From Azadirachta indica (Eukaryota; Streptophyta; Magnoliopsida; Sapindales; Meliaceae), in the NCBI GenBank assembly GCA_022749755.1, contig CM040442.1, positions 19,562,504 to 19,626,503 on the forward strand: a stretch of 64,000 nt of DNA. Reading direction: 5' to 3'. A program made the position numbers and the translations under genes. This document shows positions 11,381 to 22,007 of the stretch, piece after piece. The first letter of the stretch is position 1. Each line of letters opens with the position of its first letter. The notes under the pieces are model-generated. The model saw only the letters and a program-made list of their open reading frames with translations, had not been told where the DNA came from and did no database searches.

Positions 11381-11490
11381 TTTTAAGCAAAGTGGAACCC
11401 GTATAGGTGATAGGAAGACCCGTGCCATCTCCAATCATGATTTCTCTTTTACTCTGCAAGTTCCAACCCAACATAAAGCCATTAGGCATT
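11381..11490 (-). pseudogene. Inverted Copia pre-integrase fragment (remnant)
   Basis: On the minus strand it reads IMIGDGTGLPITYTGS, the conserved block between protease and pre-integrase of plant Copia. It is opposite in orientation to the adjacent reverse transcriptase stub. The longer version is at 46447-46790 in copy B. Confidence 0.75.
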
Positions 11491-13185
11491 TGTTTGTTTA
11501 GAGTGTATGAACTTTCTCTACCTCTGTTTCCTTTTGTTTTGAGTTTGGGTGTATATTATAAATTCTGAAATGGTTTCTTCCCATTTGCTCCAGTTATTAT
11601 TCGTGTTTTATATATAAAATCCTTACGTTTGCCAAATTGATTAATACCCGCATTCAGTTATATTTTTGAGAAATCAAAACGTTGGATTCATGTTTTGGGT
11701 TAAATAAAAACCTGCCTGAATTAAAAGATACCCACCCTAATATTTACGACTACATTTTTGAATATAAATAAAAAAGTGAGTGATCCCAATAAAATACAAT
11801 GCATATCAAATAATTTAGCCATTGCACTTTTAAATTACACAATAAAAATACAATAATCTTAAACTAAACCTTAAATGACAAAATGATAGAAGTAATGTTA
11901 TTAATTTATTAGGACAAACTCATGCCAAACTTATATTTTAGACGCGAAAATTCAATTAGTAGGTGTATATATATTGATACAAATGAAAGCAATTTCTTAA
12001 ATAATAAAAATGTCTACAATAATAATAATAATAATAAAAATAATAACAATAGTAATATTATATAATAATAATAGTAATGTGAAAAATAAATAAAAGGGAG
12101 AATGATACAACTTGTCCCTCGTTAGAATTTAACTTATTACTTTTCTTCCCTATTAGATAAAAATACCTAAGTACCCCCAACAATTTTCACATATGTAACT
12201 AGTAATATATATACTAGTTGAATAGCATTGTTCATTCATACATCGAATGGTTAATATTTTTATCTTGTTATTATTCGATTTGCCATTGTTATTATTATTT
12301 TTCGGCATCCAAAATTTAACTTCAAATTTAAGGCAAACGGTTATTAAAACGGCAATGATGATAATACCATCGCTTAAAGTGTTCAAAAAGAATTTTAATT
12401 ATATTCACAGTGATTTAAACAAATAACGTTCGATGATGGTTAATAACAGTCAGCCAGTGGCAATCAACCTAGTTGTAAGTTGTTCAATAAAAAGATGACA
12501 TGATTACAAAGACATGTACTTATATTAAAGTCATGTCAAATTATTTATTTATCATAAAAAAAAAGTATAGTTTTTGCAAATGAAAATAACGTCAAGAAGT
12601 ATTAGAATATTAACTAACAATAAGGAAGTGATGAGATACTATGTGGAATAACAGGGGAAAATGGGAATTCTCTCAGTAAATTTGACATGATCAGGAAATC
12701 TGGAGATGGAAAAAAAATGTTCTGATTTAGCTTGTGCTTTCCTCGTAAACCTTGTAAAAAATAAAAGTTGTCAGACGCAAGAGAAAAGCTAGGGCTTCCA
12801 TGAAAAGCAGCTCTGAGAATTAATGTTAAACTTGAAAGCAACAACCACCATCCATTGCAAAAGCATATCGATCAAAAATGAAATTATGCAACTGGGTCTG
12901 TTTTTAAGATTTTGACACAACTTTTCTAGGTAGGAAGAAGTTTTCGAGCAATTAAGTGCTGCAACGACAACAATATCAATTGCTCTCGTAGCTTTCTGGG
13001 TTATTTTAAATTAAATACATATATGGTAAAATTTAATCGAATAAACAAAAAAAAAAAGTGACGTGATACATGTGTTTAACACTTATTTTAAACTCGTGCC
13101 GCAAGGTTGGCAGCATATTTTCGTCTATTATTTACTATATGATTTATTGAATTTGTGTTTATAAATATAAAAAAACATCACATTC
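11491..13185. other. Intergenic DNA with (AAT)n microsatellite
   Basis: No supported gene. A trinucleotide microsatellite (aataat repeats with interruptions) runs about 12017-12075. The 76-codon minus-strand open stretch at 12614-12844 persists in copy B apart from an A-run length change, but it is not recognised. Poly-A length at 12712-12718 differs from copy B. Confidence 0.6.
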
Positions 13186-14919
13186 TCAAAGAAAAAAAAT
13201 AGTATATATATTCACTACACAAAAATGTCCTAGGAGAAACCAAGATTCAATAAAGTAAAATAAAGCAAAATAGACAAAGATATTTAGCTTTCTAATGAAA
13301 GTGCAATAATTTTCCGATTGAAACATTCTGAAGCAACTGCTCTTAATTAATTTAATTATCAAACAGCGGTCCTCTTCTAAGGCTTCTCCAAGAAACTTAG
13401 ACCATAAAAGACCGGTAGCGTTGATGATAGGCAAAACACAAACTTTAATCGGATTGTTACCTTGTTGAAGAAGAAAACCAAAACTGATTGTTGTAACAAT
13501 ACGCTGACAAATAGCAAATACCAGTCCTATTATGTACTTGAAATTTCCGAAAGGATTTGTAACCATGGTAATCTACTCCTCCATTTCCATGTAACTCTTT
13601 CCTATCGAGCTTTATAAACAAGCTCTATAGAGCAAATAAGCAAGGCCACAAATGACACTAACATACTCATGAGTGCATAGCGAGGTTTTTGCGTAGAAGA
13701 AAGTTGGTCGAAATCAGCTGAGAGAATTTCCAGAAAATGTTTGTGATTGCGGCGGCTATCTTCTCCAAATCAATCTGTGGATAAAAGAAAGAATAAATTC
13801 ATCACCATTAGTCGGGGAACTAAAGTAATACTGCGGAAGAAAATTTTTTATCTTTCTTTTATTACCTTTCCGGAGCAACAACCTGTACTATTTCTCCTTC
13901 TCTGTGACTCAGGATCTGCAATATTGTTGGTGTCTTGTCCATTTTCTATGAGGTGGGAGTTTCTTATTGAAGCTCCAATAATTCTTTCAGTATTTGTACT
14001 TATTCCCTAAAAACATTGACAATCAAATATCAAGGCTCTAATTAACTGAGTCCTCTACTGCAGGCATTCATATATTTTCTTAAAATGTAAACAATAACTC
14101 TTTATAATATTTTAATCTAATCCTTTCTATTCCCTCTACATTAATTATTATGCTCTTGATAGATTCCATTAGCCTACGATCCTGCAAAAAAGAGAAAGAC
14201 TTCAATCTAAACTCTAAAATTCTGAAAAAATTGAACACCAGTTGGTTCCATTCTCATCCTGTTGCTTCTTCAGTAATATTTACAATTCAAACCCCAGATT
14301 CAAACTAATGCACCTGAATCGATTATAAAATTACATTTCATGCATCTATATTCGATGAATTGAATTTTTTGCATGTAACTAAATTACCCTCGTGGAAATG
14401 TGATGAAGTACTTTCAGGTGGGCTTCAAAGTTGAGATTGGGATCGATGGAAGGTTTCTGTCGCATCCAGGGAAACCATAAGGATACTCCACAGGTTCCAG
14501 ATGATCAACAAAATCATCTTCCAATTCACAGTTGAAATCGTACCCAGCTCCATAGAATAAATCTACATCAGGTTCAGGGTATTCAACATCATAGCCAAGT
14601 TGGCCACAAGGATACTCTACAGGCTCCAAATGATCAAACGAAGTCATCTTCCAACTCATGGTTGAAACCGTACCCAGAGCAATAGAATAAATCTTCATTA
14701 GGTTCAGGGTATTCAACATCGTAGCCAGGGAGGCTATTTTGCAGGTTCCAGACGATCCTCGGAACAGTTGGTATCTTCAAAAAAGTCATGTTCCAATTCA
14801 TGGTTGAAATTGTACCCAGAGTCATAAAATAAATCTTCATCACGTTCAAGGTATTCAACATCTTCCACAACTACGTCATTTTCCAATTCTTGCAACGGCA
14901 ATGACTCGTAAGAATTCAT
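13186..14919 (-). pseudogene. Broken multi-exon gene: acidic repeats plus hydrophobic segments
   Basis: The start is at 14919 (MNSYESLPLQELEN). The first exon region (14414-14919) has three degenerate units of about 43 residues with the pattern EDLFYxSGYxFNHELEDDF. These are in three different frames, so two frameshifts have occurred. Downstream, a GT-AG intron (about 13785-13865) separates a polar exon from one reading NIFWKFSQLISTNFLLRKN. Two further frame changes lead to SMLVSFVALLICSIELVYKA and then PFGNFKYIIGLVFAICQRIV, both hydrophobic enough to be membrane helices, and finally NNPIKVCVLPIINATGLLW. This looks like a small multi-pass plant membrane protein of unknown role, but I cannot name the family with confidence. 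The frame breaks occur in both copies, though not always the same ones, so it is probably a pseudogene. Confidence 0.5.
14440..14880 (-). repeat. Three degenerate coding repeats of about 130-142 bp
   Basis: The landmark aataaatct[at]cat recurs at 14556, 14686 and 14828, each followed by a gttca-ggtattcaacat block. Spacings are 130 and 142 bp. Neither is a multiple of three, which explains the frame breaks in the acidic repeat protein they encode on the minus strand. Copy B has one base fewer between units 2 and 3 (near 49910), which restores spacing but leaves an in-frame TGA. Confidence 0.8.
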
Positions 14920-15507
14920 AGTTGTTGGATAGATCTGGATAGATCAGAGAGTAATTTAGAACAAAAAGCAAAAGCCAGTGCAATTTGGTTAAATGACTCA
15001 AAAGCAAGTCAATAATTTTTCTCTTCTTTGTCTTCAAGGAATCCGAACTCACCTAAAAAGAAGAAAATAGCAGTACGTAAAATGTGTATACACACACACG
15101 ATGATGAAATGAAATTCTAGTTTAATTGGTTCGAGTTTTATTACACAACAAAAATTTGAGCTCAATATGAAATGTAAATACACTTTTGTATGTTAAATAT
15201 TTGTCAGCTAAATTTCAAAAATTAACAGTAAAAAAAAAAAGCATTGAATTCTTACATCTTCCTATTTTCTTAAAATTTGTAGAAACTAAAAAGAAAAAAA
15301 ATTAAAGTGGATTATTCTCTCTCTTTTTCTTTTGCTCTTTTTTGCTGTTAATTCCCTCTCTTTTCTCTTTTTCTCTTTCCCTCTCTTCATAATTCTTCTT
15401 TTTTTTTTTTTTTACTTTTTATCTTTCCTCTCCACTAGCATTGCGTATGGTTGATTTTTTCTATCTTAATTTTATCTGATAGCTCTTTTGACCACGTAAA
15501 GAGAGAC
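14920..15507. other. Intergenic, polypyrimidine-rich
   Basis: No gene seen. A strong C/T-rich tract (about 15316-15430) and an A-run near 15231 differ in length between the copies. The tract borders the end of the Gypsy relic that follows. I looked for a 3' LTR here matching 20277-20701 and did not find one. Confidence 0.6.
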
Positions 15508-17765
15508 ATGGACCCTAAACAGACTAATGTGGGAGACTAGGAAGTTCTCCAATACCCCATAAATATGACCACCTCGTAATTTAAACCACCCATACTTTCT
15601 CTCTTAGTCATCAAACACATATTCGAAACCATCTAGTTCTGAGCAGATAGGGGAGTGGGAACTCGAGTGAAGAGGGCTATGAGTTTGATGATGACCAAGC
15701 AGAGTTATACTCACAAGTAAACACTCGTAGTAGTTAACCTCCTTTGACCCAATACCTTCCTCTTGATCTTACCAAGGAAAATAGCCTATTCAAGTCTGAG
15801 AAATTCCCGCCCAATATCACTAAGGCCAACCTGGTGGCTTTCAAGAAACTCTATTAAATTCTTAACTCTATCACCCTTGCGGTTCCTAAAGCCAACGAGT
15901 TTCCTAATTGTCCAAGGGAAGATGAAGTACCCTTCAATAGCCTAGGGATTCCTCCTAATCAGCTAAATCTGAACAGGTGGAGAACTATCACTGGCCTATA
16001 CTTGATTTAGGCTATAGCTGAGTAAACCCTACCTACCATCGGCAAAATTAAGTACCTATTCTTACTTAAGAAGGGGCCTAACAAAAACCCTGACTTATAT
16101 TATTTCCAAGCCCGCACCCATGCTGATAAATTAGTCACAAGCAACCCCACTTGTAATAAGAATTGGAAGGACATATAGTTTTTCATGGGCAAGGACTCGG
16201 GTCAATCTTCTTTAGCTAAAATAAACGTACACAGTCTTATGCCTTATGCCTTCAAAACTCGTTCTTTGTAAGTATATCCCATAGGGTCAGTTTTGACATA
16301 TGTCATTTTTCATGCTCGATGCTTTTGTTGAGATTTATTGACTTTACTTGTTGCTGTTGCAGCTGCTTAGGGTTCAAAGCCAGACTTGGCTGCCCCCTTC
16401 CTATTAAAGATTAGTATAGGTCGTGCGAAGCAAGCTGATCATAAGACCTTGCTTTCTCTTAATCAGGTCGTTGCTTCTAGATTAGTCGACTTCTCCCTTA
16501 CTCGCGAACAGCTTGAGGCCACTCTCTAAGCAAAAGAAAAACCCAACCATGACATGCCTACTGCTGGTGAGGCCGAATAACTCATTCATCTTTCTTTCTG
16601 ATAACATCTTTTGTCTTCGTCCGTTATAATCCTTAGTGCTTTCATGCTTTACACGGAAAATGGCCCTACTAAAAGGAAAGGAAAGTTTATGAGCTCACTT
16701 AGGTTAGTTTTATCCTCTTTGGGGAATACAAACAACAAAGGTTTGTGAAGAAGAAGCCTGGGTAGGCCAAGGTCAACCAGAAGAAGGGAGCAGAGTAAAA
16801 GTTGAAAACCAAAAAGCCAAAGCTGGGCTCCAAGAAAGATAAAAAAAAGCCTCTAAAAGACAAAGGAAAATGCCAAGCTGAGGCCCCTAGAGATGCCGAA
16901 GAGAGGCCTTCCAAAAAACCGTACACTGAGCAGGGCAAAGAAGTTATTGAGATAGACAGTCTCTACTGGTCAGACATCCCAAAAGTGAAATGAGAGCTAT
17001 TCGAGCACCTTCTCTTTTTCGTCAACTGCTTTACTTGGTTAATTGACTACTTTCTGTCTTTTTAGGCAAAAGCTGCCAGCACAGATAGCAACTTAAAAGT
17101 TGTTCACCGATTGGAAGGGTAAGCATCTATAATACTCTACTCTTGTTTCATTAAAGTAACCTTATCTGACTCGTCATTCGGTTGGTACAGGGCATTCCAC
17201 TACCTCAGCCTACACATGACCAGTGTAAATGAGTGTTCAATCGTCAATGTCAACTTGTATAAATCAACTAATCGGTTGACTTCGAAGAGGAACACGCTGG
17301 AGAAGAAGCTAAAAGAGTCGGTGAAGCAGGAGGAAAAATTAGAGGCAATGTTAAGCAGAAAAAGGAAAAAGTGGGTAGAGGAATGCAATGCTCTCAAAGA
17401 TAAAGTTGTTGATCTTGAGGCTTATGTGTCCTTGCTTGGGTCTCGCATTACCGACCTTGCCCACACCAACCAGGATCTGAAAGATGAGCTTGCTTGAACT
17501 AAAGCTGAGACAGAGGAACAAGGTGATGCCTATGCCAAAGAAGCCTTAGAACTAGCCTGCAAAATCTTTCAAAAGAAGCATGAAGAGCTTGATCTTGGCT
17601 GACTATTCGATGATCTTCATATTCCTCGACTAACTTCACTAGATGCCAAAAGCCTCAGGGAGACACAAGTTAAAGAGCTAACTCAGAGCTCTATTTAGCT
17701 GACTACACCTCCTTCTACAACTTTGACTTTTGGCGTCATATCCTCCTCGAAGGATAGTCAGTGAT
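15508..17765 (+). pseudogene. Antisense accessory ORF of the Gypsy relic (transposase_28-like, coiled coil)
   Basis: Plus-strand coding remains broken by stops. The N-terminal part includes NRWRTITGLYLI and KYLFLLKKGPNKNPDLYYF, then NPTCNKNWKDI-FFMG, matching the plant 'putative gypsy type transposon' family by pattern. A GT-AG intron (about 16267-16369) is followed by GSKPDLAAPFLLK and a 49-codon open stretch. A Lys-rich basic segment at 16802-16993 and two more introns lead to a coiled coil at 17216-17497 (LEKKLKESVKQEEKLEAML, then heptads to LKDELA). It ends at the TGA at 17763. Function is unknown; such ORFs are element-encoded rather than host genes. Confidence 0.72.
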
Positions 17766-17924
17766 CTTGTAAATTTTTTTTTTTTTTGTAGACCTGTGTC
17801 AGATGTATATGATTACATTATCAATAAAGATATGTATTTTTTCTTACTTCACTTTCTCCTTTTAATTTATCAAGATAGTCCAAGAATAGTAGTAATAATT
17901 GATTCATCTAAGTTAATCATTTTG

Positions 17925-18235
17925 TGTCCTAAATTGAGGTGAGGTTTAATGATAAAGAAAGTTAATATTAAATCTGAAATTGATGTGGTACTCTTGCTGT
18001 TTGATTTGAAATGAGGTAAGATTTTTTGAGATAATCATATTCTAAAATAAGGAATGTTATTTCTTTTGTTGCTTGGCGTGAACTAAGGTAAGGCCTTGGT
18101 ACAACAATTCTTAGATGAAATCAGATTTCAATAACTTTTAATCATTGCATCCGATCTAAACAAAGGTCAGATCTGAAATTTGAAAATTGCATGGCCAAAT
18201 AATCATCATATGATTTGAACTAAGGTAAAATCTTT
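17925..18235 (+). repeat. Degenerate 59-78 bp tandem repeat inside the Gypsy relic
   Basis: A core resembling gaactaaggtaag recurs five times, with the [ag]agg landmark at 17936, 18013, 18085, 18163 and 18222. Spacings are 77, 72, 78 and 59 bp. The array lies between the accessory ORF and the 3' end of integrase, where Tat elements commonly carry tandem repeats. The same array is in copy B at 53225-53535. Confidence 0.72.
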
Positions 18236-18426
18236 TTAAACTATAATTGCCTCAAGGGTAAGTATTTCTTTAGCATCTCCACATTCTATACCTTTTTTAC
18301 CTTCTTTCCATTTAAGCATTGTAACTTATAGACCCCCAGTTCAACAATCTTGATTACTTTATACGGACTTTCCCAATTAGCCCCTAAGGCCCTTTCCTCG
18401 AGTACCTAAGTGTTTTAGGTAACACG

Positions 18427-19110
18427 TCATAGCATCAAATCTCTTTCTCGGAAAACTCTTAAACAGTCCCTCTTATTGTAGTACTTCGCTGCTCTTTGTT
18501 GATATAATGCTATCTTGATGAGTGCCTGGTCCTGTTTTTCCTTCAACAAATTTAGGCTCAACTCTATTGCGCTATTCTTTAGCTTATCAAAGTACTTTAC
18601 TCGGAATGAGGGCATCCTTATCTCTATTGGTATTACTGCTTCACAACCAAACACCAATGAATAGGGCGTCTCGCCAATTGCTGTTCTCACTACCGTGCAA
18701 TAAGCCCAAAGAGTCGAAGGCAACTCATCTGCCTATCTTTCTTTTTTGTCATCAAATGGTCTCTTTAGTGCCTTCTTAATAATCTTGTTCACCACCTCCA
18801 CTTGCCCGTTTGCCTTGGTATGACCAGAGGACACAAATTTGAGATCGATGCTCAAGTAAACACAAAATTTTGAGAATCTCGCATTGTCAAACTACTTTCC
18901 ATTATCAACTATTAGTGTATGCGAGATCCCAAATCGATAAATTATATTTCCTTTCACGAAAGTAGTGGTCTCTTTCTCCGTTATTGAGGCCAGTGGCTCT
19001 GCTTCTACCCATTTTATAAGTAATCAACTGCAACAAACATGTATTTCATCTGAGCACCTTCCATTAGTGGTAGGCTGATCAAGTCGAACCCCTACTAAGC
19101 AAAAGGCTCC
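18427..19110 (-). pseudogene. Gypsy integrase relic
   Basis: On the minus strand the catalytic core reads ISLPLMEGAQMKYMFVAVDY, KWVEAEPLASITE, then SHTLIVDNGK, giving the first two acidic residues (D in VDY, D in VDNG). This is followed by SSGHTKANGQVEVVNKIIKK, with the conserved Gly-Gln-x-Glu. The C-terminal part reads LPSTLWAYCTVVRTAIGETP, PIEIRMPSFRV and AAKYYNKR. A stop replaces the Trp of the usual WADELP motif. One base is missing near 19020 relative to copy B. It is non-functional. Confidence 0.88.
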
Positions 19111-19299
19111 GGGCTGAGTAAGGGAGTGAGTTGTTCAAGGTGATGTCTCAGGATATCCGTGTGAAGTGAACAACTTGGACAAGATTAAGATGTTCTCGTC
19201 ACGTCGCGGTGCAGCTTCGACCAATAATACCCTTGGCATGAAACAAGGTATGCCAAAAAGACCTACCGCCACACCATGATCGCCACAACTGCCCATGTG

Positions 19300-19800
19300 A
19301 ACTTTTTTGAGCATTTAATATGCTTCTTTCTTGTCGACACACCACAAATAAGGTAGCTCTAATCCCCATTTATACAGTAACCGTCGATCACTAAATAACG
19401 CTAAGATATAATCTTAATTTTCTTAACCTCCTCCTTGTCCCTAGGCAACTTTCCTTCGAGAATATATTCTCAAATTGAATCTATCTAGTTTGAGACTGGC
19501 ACATAGTACTGATGTGGTTCAGCTTTGCCTTTGCCTTTACCTTTTCCACACTTTTTCTATGCAACACATCCACAGGTATCGTCATGGGAAATCTTCCCTG
19601 CAGTGTTGAGGCTAATTTAGCCAAAGCATCTACTTTGGCATTTTCTGCTTAGGGAATCTGAGTTTATACGATCCCCTTGAAATGCTTCAATAACTCCATT
19701 ACGCTGCTCAGATACACGTTTATGCTTCCCCCCTTTGCTTAGAACTTACCCAAAACCTAATTCACACCAACTACAAATCTCCTCTCACTTCGAGTCGTTC
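19300..19800 (-). pseudogene. Gypsy RNase H / connection-domain relic
   Basis: The minus strand reads QIPxAENAKVDALAKLAST, the typical end of a plant Gypsy RNase H domain. Upstream is a weak match to the preceding motif (Val-Gly-Lys-Phe then YLSSVMELLKHFKGI). Zinc-finger integrase N-terminal remains (cysteine pair in SCPSCSLH) lie at about 19150-19190. Confidence 0.75.
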
Positions 19801-19979
19801 TACCCCGACTGACGATGCCAAGCTAAGTCCTGCTCACAAACCCTCATACTCTACTTCTCATGTTTTTGGTAGGCGACCCCTTGTGACGGTTCTTAAGTGA
19901 AGAAACGCTCTCTTCATTCCTTGAAAACCTCACCTTCGTAAGATAGCACATGCTTATGCCATCCTTCTAGATCATTCTC

Positions 19980-20242
19980 TTCAAGCTGTCAATTTCCCTC
20001 TCCATCATCCCTATTTTAGCCTCCAGGGACTTTACTTGCCTATCTTTCTCCAAATACCTTCGCTCACTTTCCTACAATTGTTGAGCAAGTCGAGCTCCGT
20101 CTACTTCCTTCTCGCTCATTGCCGTTCTCCCTTGAGACGACTATAGTAAGGCCAAGGGGATGTTGGAATATGACAAATCCTTTTTGTGAGGCTTTTTTGA
20201 CAGCGGTCTCTTGACAACTACTTGTTCTTTGATCGCTGCCAT
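19980..20242 (-). pseudogene. Gypsy gag start (truncated)
   Basis: The ATG at 20242 begins MAAIKEQVVVKRPLSKKPHK. After a stop, SEKEVDGARLAQQL and then a coiled-coil-like stretch (YLEKDRQVKSLEAKI, MMEREIDSLKRMI) follow. It lies 35 bp inside the LTR/primer-binding site, as expected for gag. The rest of gag, protease and reverse transcriptase are missing. Confidence 0.65.
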
Positions 20243-20276
20243 AGTATTTTTGTTCTATTCCCTAGACGGCGCCAAC

Positions 20277-20701
20277 TGTTGATACCAAAAATCATAATTT
20301 CTGATATCACTATGAAAATTGTGGATTTCTATTGAATTAGTAAAAGATCATGTTCCCCCTTTGCGTAGGCCCTAATATATATATATATACAGATACAACT
20401 TTCCTTCTTCTAGTAGAACTAGGAATATCAATGAATTTAGAATGTGTCTTACAAAATCCTATCTTACCTTAAACTAAACTTTCCAAAATTGATTTTCCTT
20501 ATTCCGTAAGAATTACTTTTGATCGAATTGCTTTCATGACACATTCGAGTAGAAACCCTTCCGAGCCGACTTGATCACGACCGATTCAGCGCTTAAAGGG
20601 GGCTGACCAGACATGAAGCCTGCCATTTTAATGAACCAAGCTTGTCTTCTCAAGAACTAGACTATAAGTCTTTGATGAGCCCATCTCCCCAAACACTAAC
20701 A
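20277..20701 (-). mobile_element. 5' LTR of the Gypsy relic (425 bp)
   Basis: In element orientation it starts TGTTAGTGTTTGGGG at 20701 and ends ATCAACA at 20277, giving matched TGTT...AACA ends. It is directly followed by GTTGGCGCCGTCTAGGG (20276 downward), a primer-binding site of the type found next to many plant Gypsy LTRs. A short (TA)n tract is inside. The primer tRNA is not assigned. Confidence 0.75.
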
Positions 20702-22007
20702 TTAAGGGCAAAATGGATTTTTGATCAAAAAAGTTGATATAATGAATAGAAAAGCTAATAATTTCTGTTATGTTAAAAGAGTAGTACTAATTAATTTTGA
20801 GATTCTTTCCATCTATCTACAGTTTTGCAAACCTCAAGAGAAGTTTGTAAAAATTCCTGTTAAAAAGATTTAGTAGCTGCATAACTTTTTAATTTTAATA
20901 AAAAATTTAAAATATTAGAGTAAACTTAAATTTTATTATTTTTTTTTTTTTTTATACATTTGTATTAATTTAAAATTTTTAATATAATTTTAAGAAGATG
21001 TTTGAAAGTGATGTTTCCAAGAAATGTGTTTATTGCATTGATCTAATTTTAAGTAGATGCGACTCCTTTATACGATTTTTTTAGAATTCATGCAAATCAA
21101 CATTATGAATGTTGTTGTTTTAGTTTCGACAACAAAAATAAGTCATAAATAAAATAAAAATAATTTATAGATACCTAAAAAAAGAACTTATAAGAGATTT
21201 TGTATTTTAAATTTATTTAATATATTATTAATAACTTTCTCATGATATACCCTTTATTTAATTAATTAATTGAAACTCTTTTTATATGTTGATCTTTTTT
21301 TTTTTTTTTTCGCTTTGATTTATAGTATTTTTTTTAATTTTGAAATTGAAAAAGCAAACTAATAATTCAAACTTGCCCATTTCATTGACATGGGATGAGA
21401 ATACAAGTCCAATAAGTTAAAAAAAAATCGTGTGAAAAAGTATAATTATTTGTGCTAATAATAATAACTAATGAATTAAAAGAAATTTAACAGCTGAGTT
21501 TTATATTTTTTGTGTAAATAATGAACCATACGAGATATGATTTAAGAAAAAATGAGGATGACTTTTAATAATTATCTTATTTATTTTTAAAATAATTAAA
21601 AAAAATATAAATTGAAAAAATAAATTTATTTTTTTTTTCAAAATACAAAAACCATGTATGTCAAATGATGAATAATAAAAAACGGTCACTTTTATTTAAT
21701 GTTTGACAAGTTAACCTAAGGAACCAACGGTCATTTTAGAGCGGGCAGCAAAATTGCGCCACAAGTAAACGGCTATTTGCGCATCTCTTCTAAGCAACTT
21801 CTAATTTGACTAGTTTCAGTTGTTTTAAGAAAGTCAACAAATATCTCTCCCTTTGAAATCAGCTATTTTCTCTGTTTCTCTACTCTCTGCTTCAAATCAA
21901 CGCTACCCGGGTTCTTAATTCTGACATATTCATCGAAGATTTCTTAACCCACGAATTATTTTTGTCTTCTGGTAACCTAATCTGGTTGTTTGTGCGAGTT
22001 GAAGTAA
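20702..22007. other. Intergenic DNA and CAF1 promoter region
   Basis: AT-rich, with poly-T runs near 20940 and 21298 that differ in length in copy B. No gene is supported. The last 300 bp form the upstream region of CAF1. Confidence 0.65.
21806..21837 (+). promoter_or_regulatory. Pair of W-box-like motifs upstream of CAF1
   Basis: TTGACT at 21806-21811 and its reverse complement AGTCAA at 21832-21837 lie about 170-200 bp before the CAF1 start. W-boxes bind WRKY factors, and plant CAF1 genes are often stress-induced, so the pairing is plausible. Short motifs occur by chance, and no expression evidence is available. Confidence 0.3.

Larger units (their letters stand above)
15508..20701 (-). 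mobile_element. Ty3/Gypsy retrotransposon relic, Tat-like, with antisense accessory ORF
   Basis: The minus-strand order, read from high to low coordinate, is LTR (20277-20701), GGCGCC-type primer-binding site, short gag start, RNase H fragment, integrase, a tandem-repeat spacer, then an accessory ORF on the opposite strand. An antisense extra ORF between pol and the 3' LTR is a known trait of plant Tat-lineage Gypsy elements. Protease and reverse transcriptase are absent: the roughly 200 bp between gag and the RNase H fragment has no room for them, so an internal deletion occurred. No 3' LTR is visible. The same relic is at 50802-56013. Confidence 0.85.

Noticed and set aside
12614..12844. 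76-codon minus-strand open stretch with hydrophobic start
   Set aside because: Not recognised and its A-run length changes freely in copy B, which argues against a constrained gene.
15125..15145. ggttcgag resembling a tRNA B-box
   Set aside because: No matching A-box upstream and no cloverleaf can be drawn around it.
15000..15507. Search for the 3' LTR of the Gypsy relic
   Set aside because: Nothing here resembles the 20277-20701 LTR; the polypyrimidine tract is low-complexity sequence.
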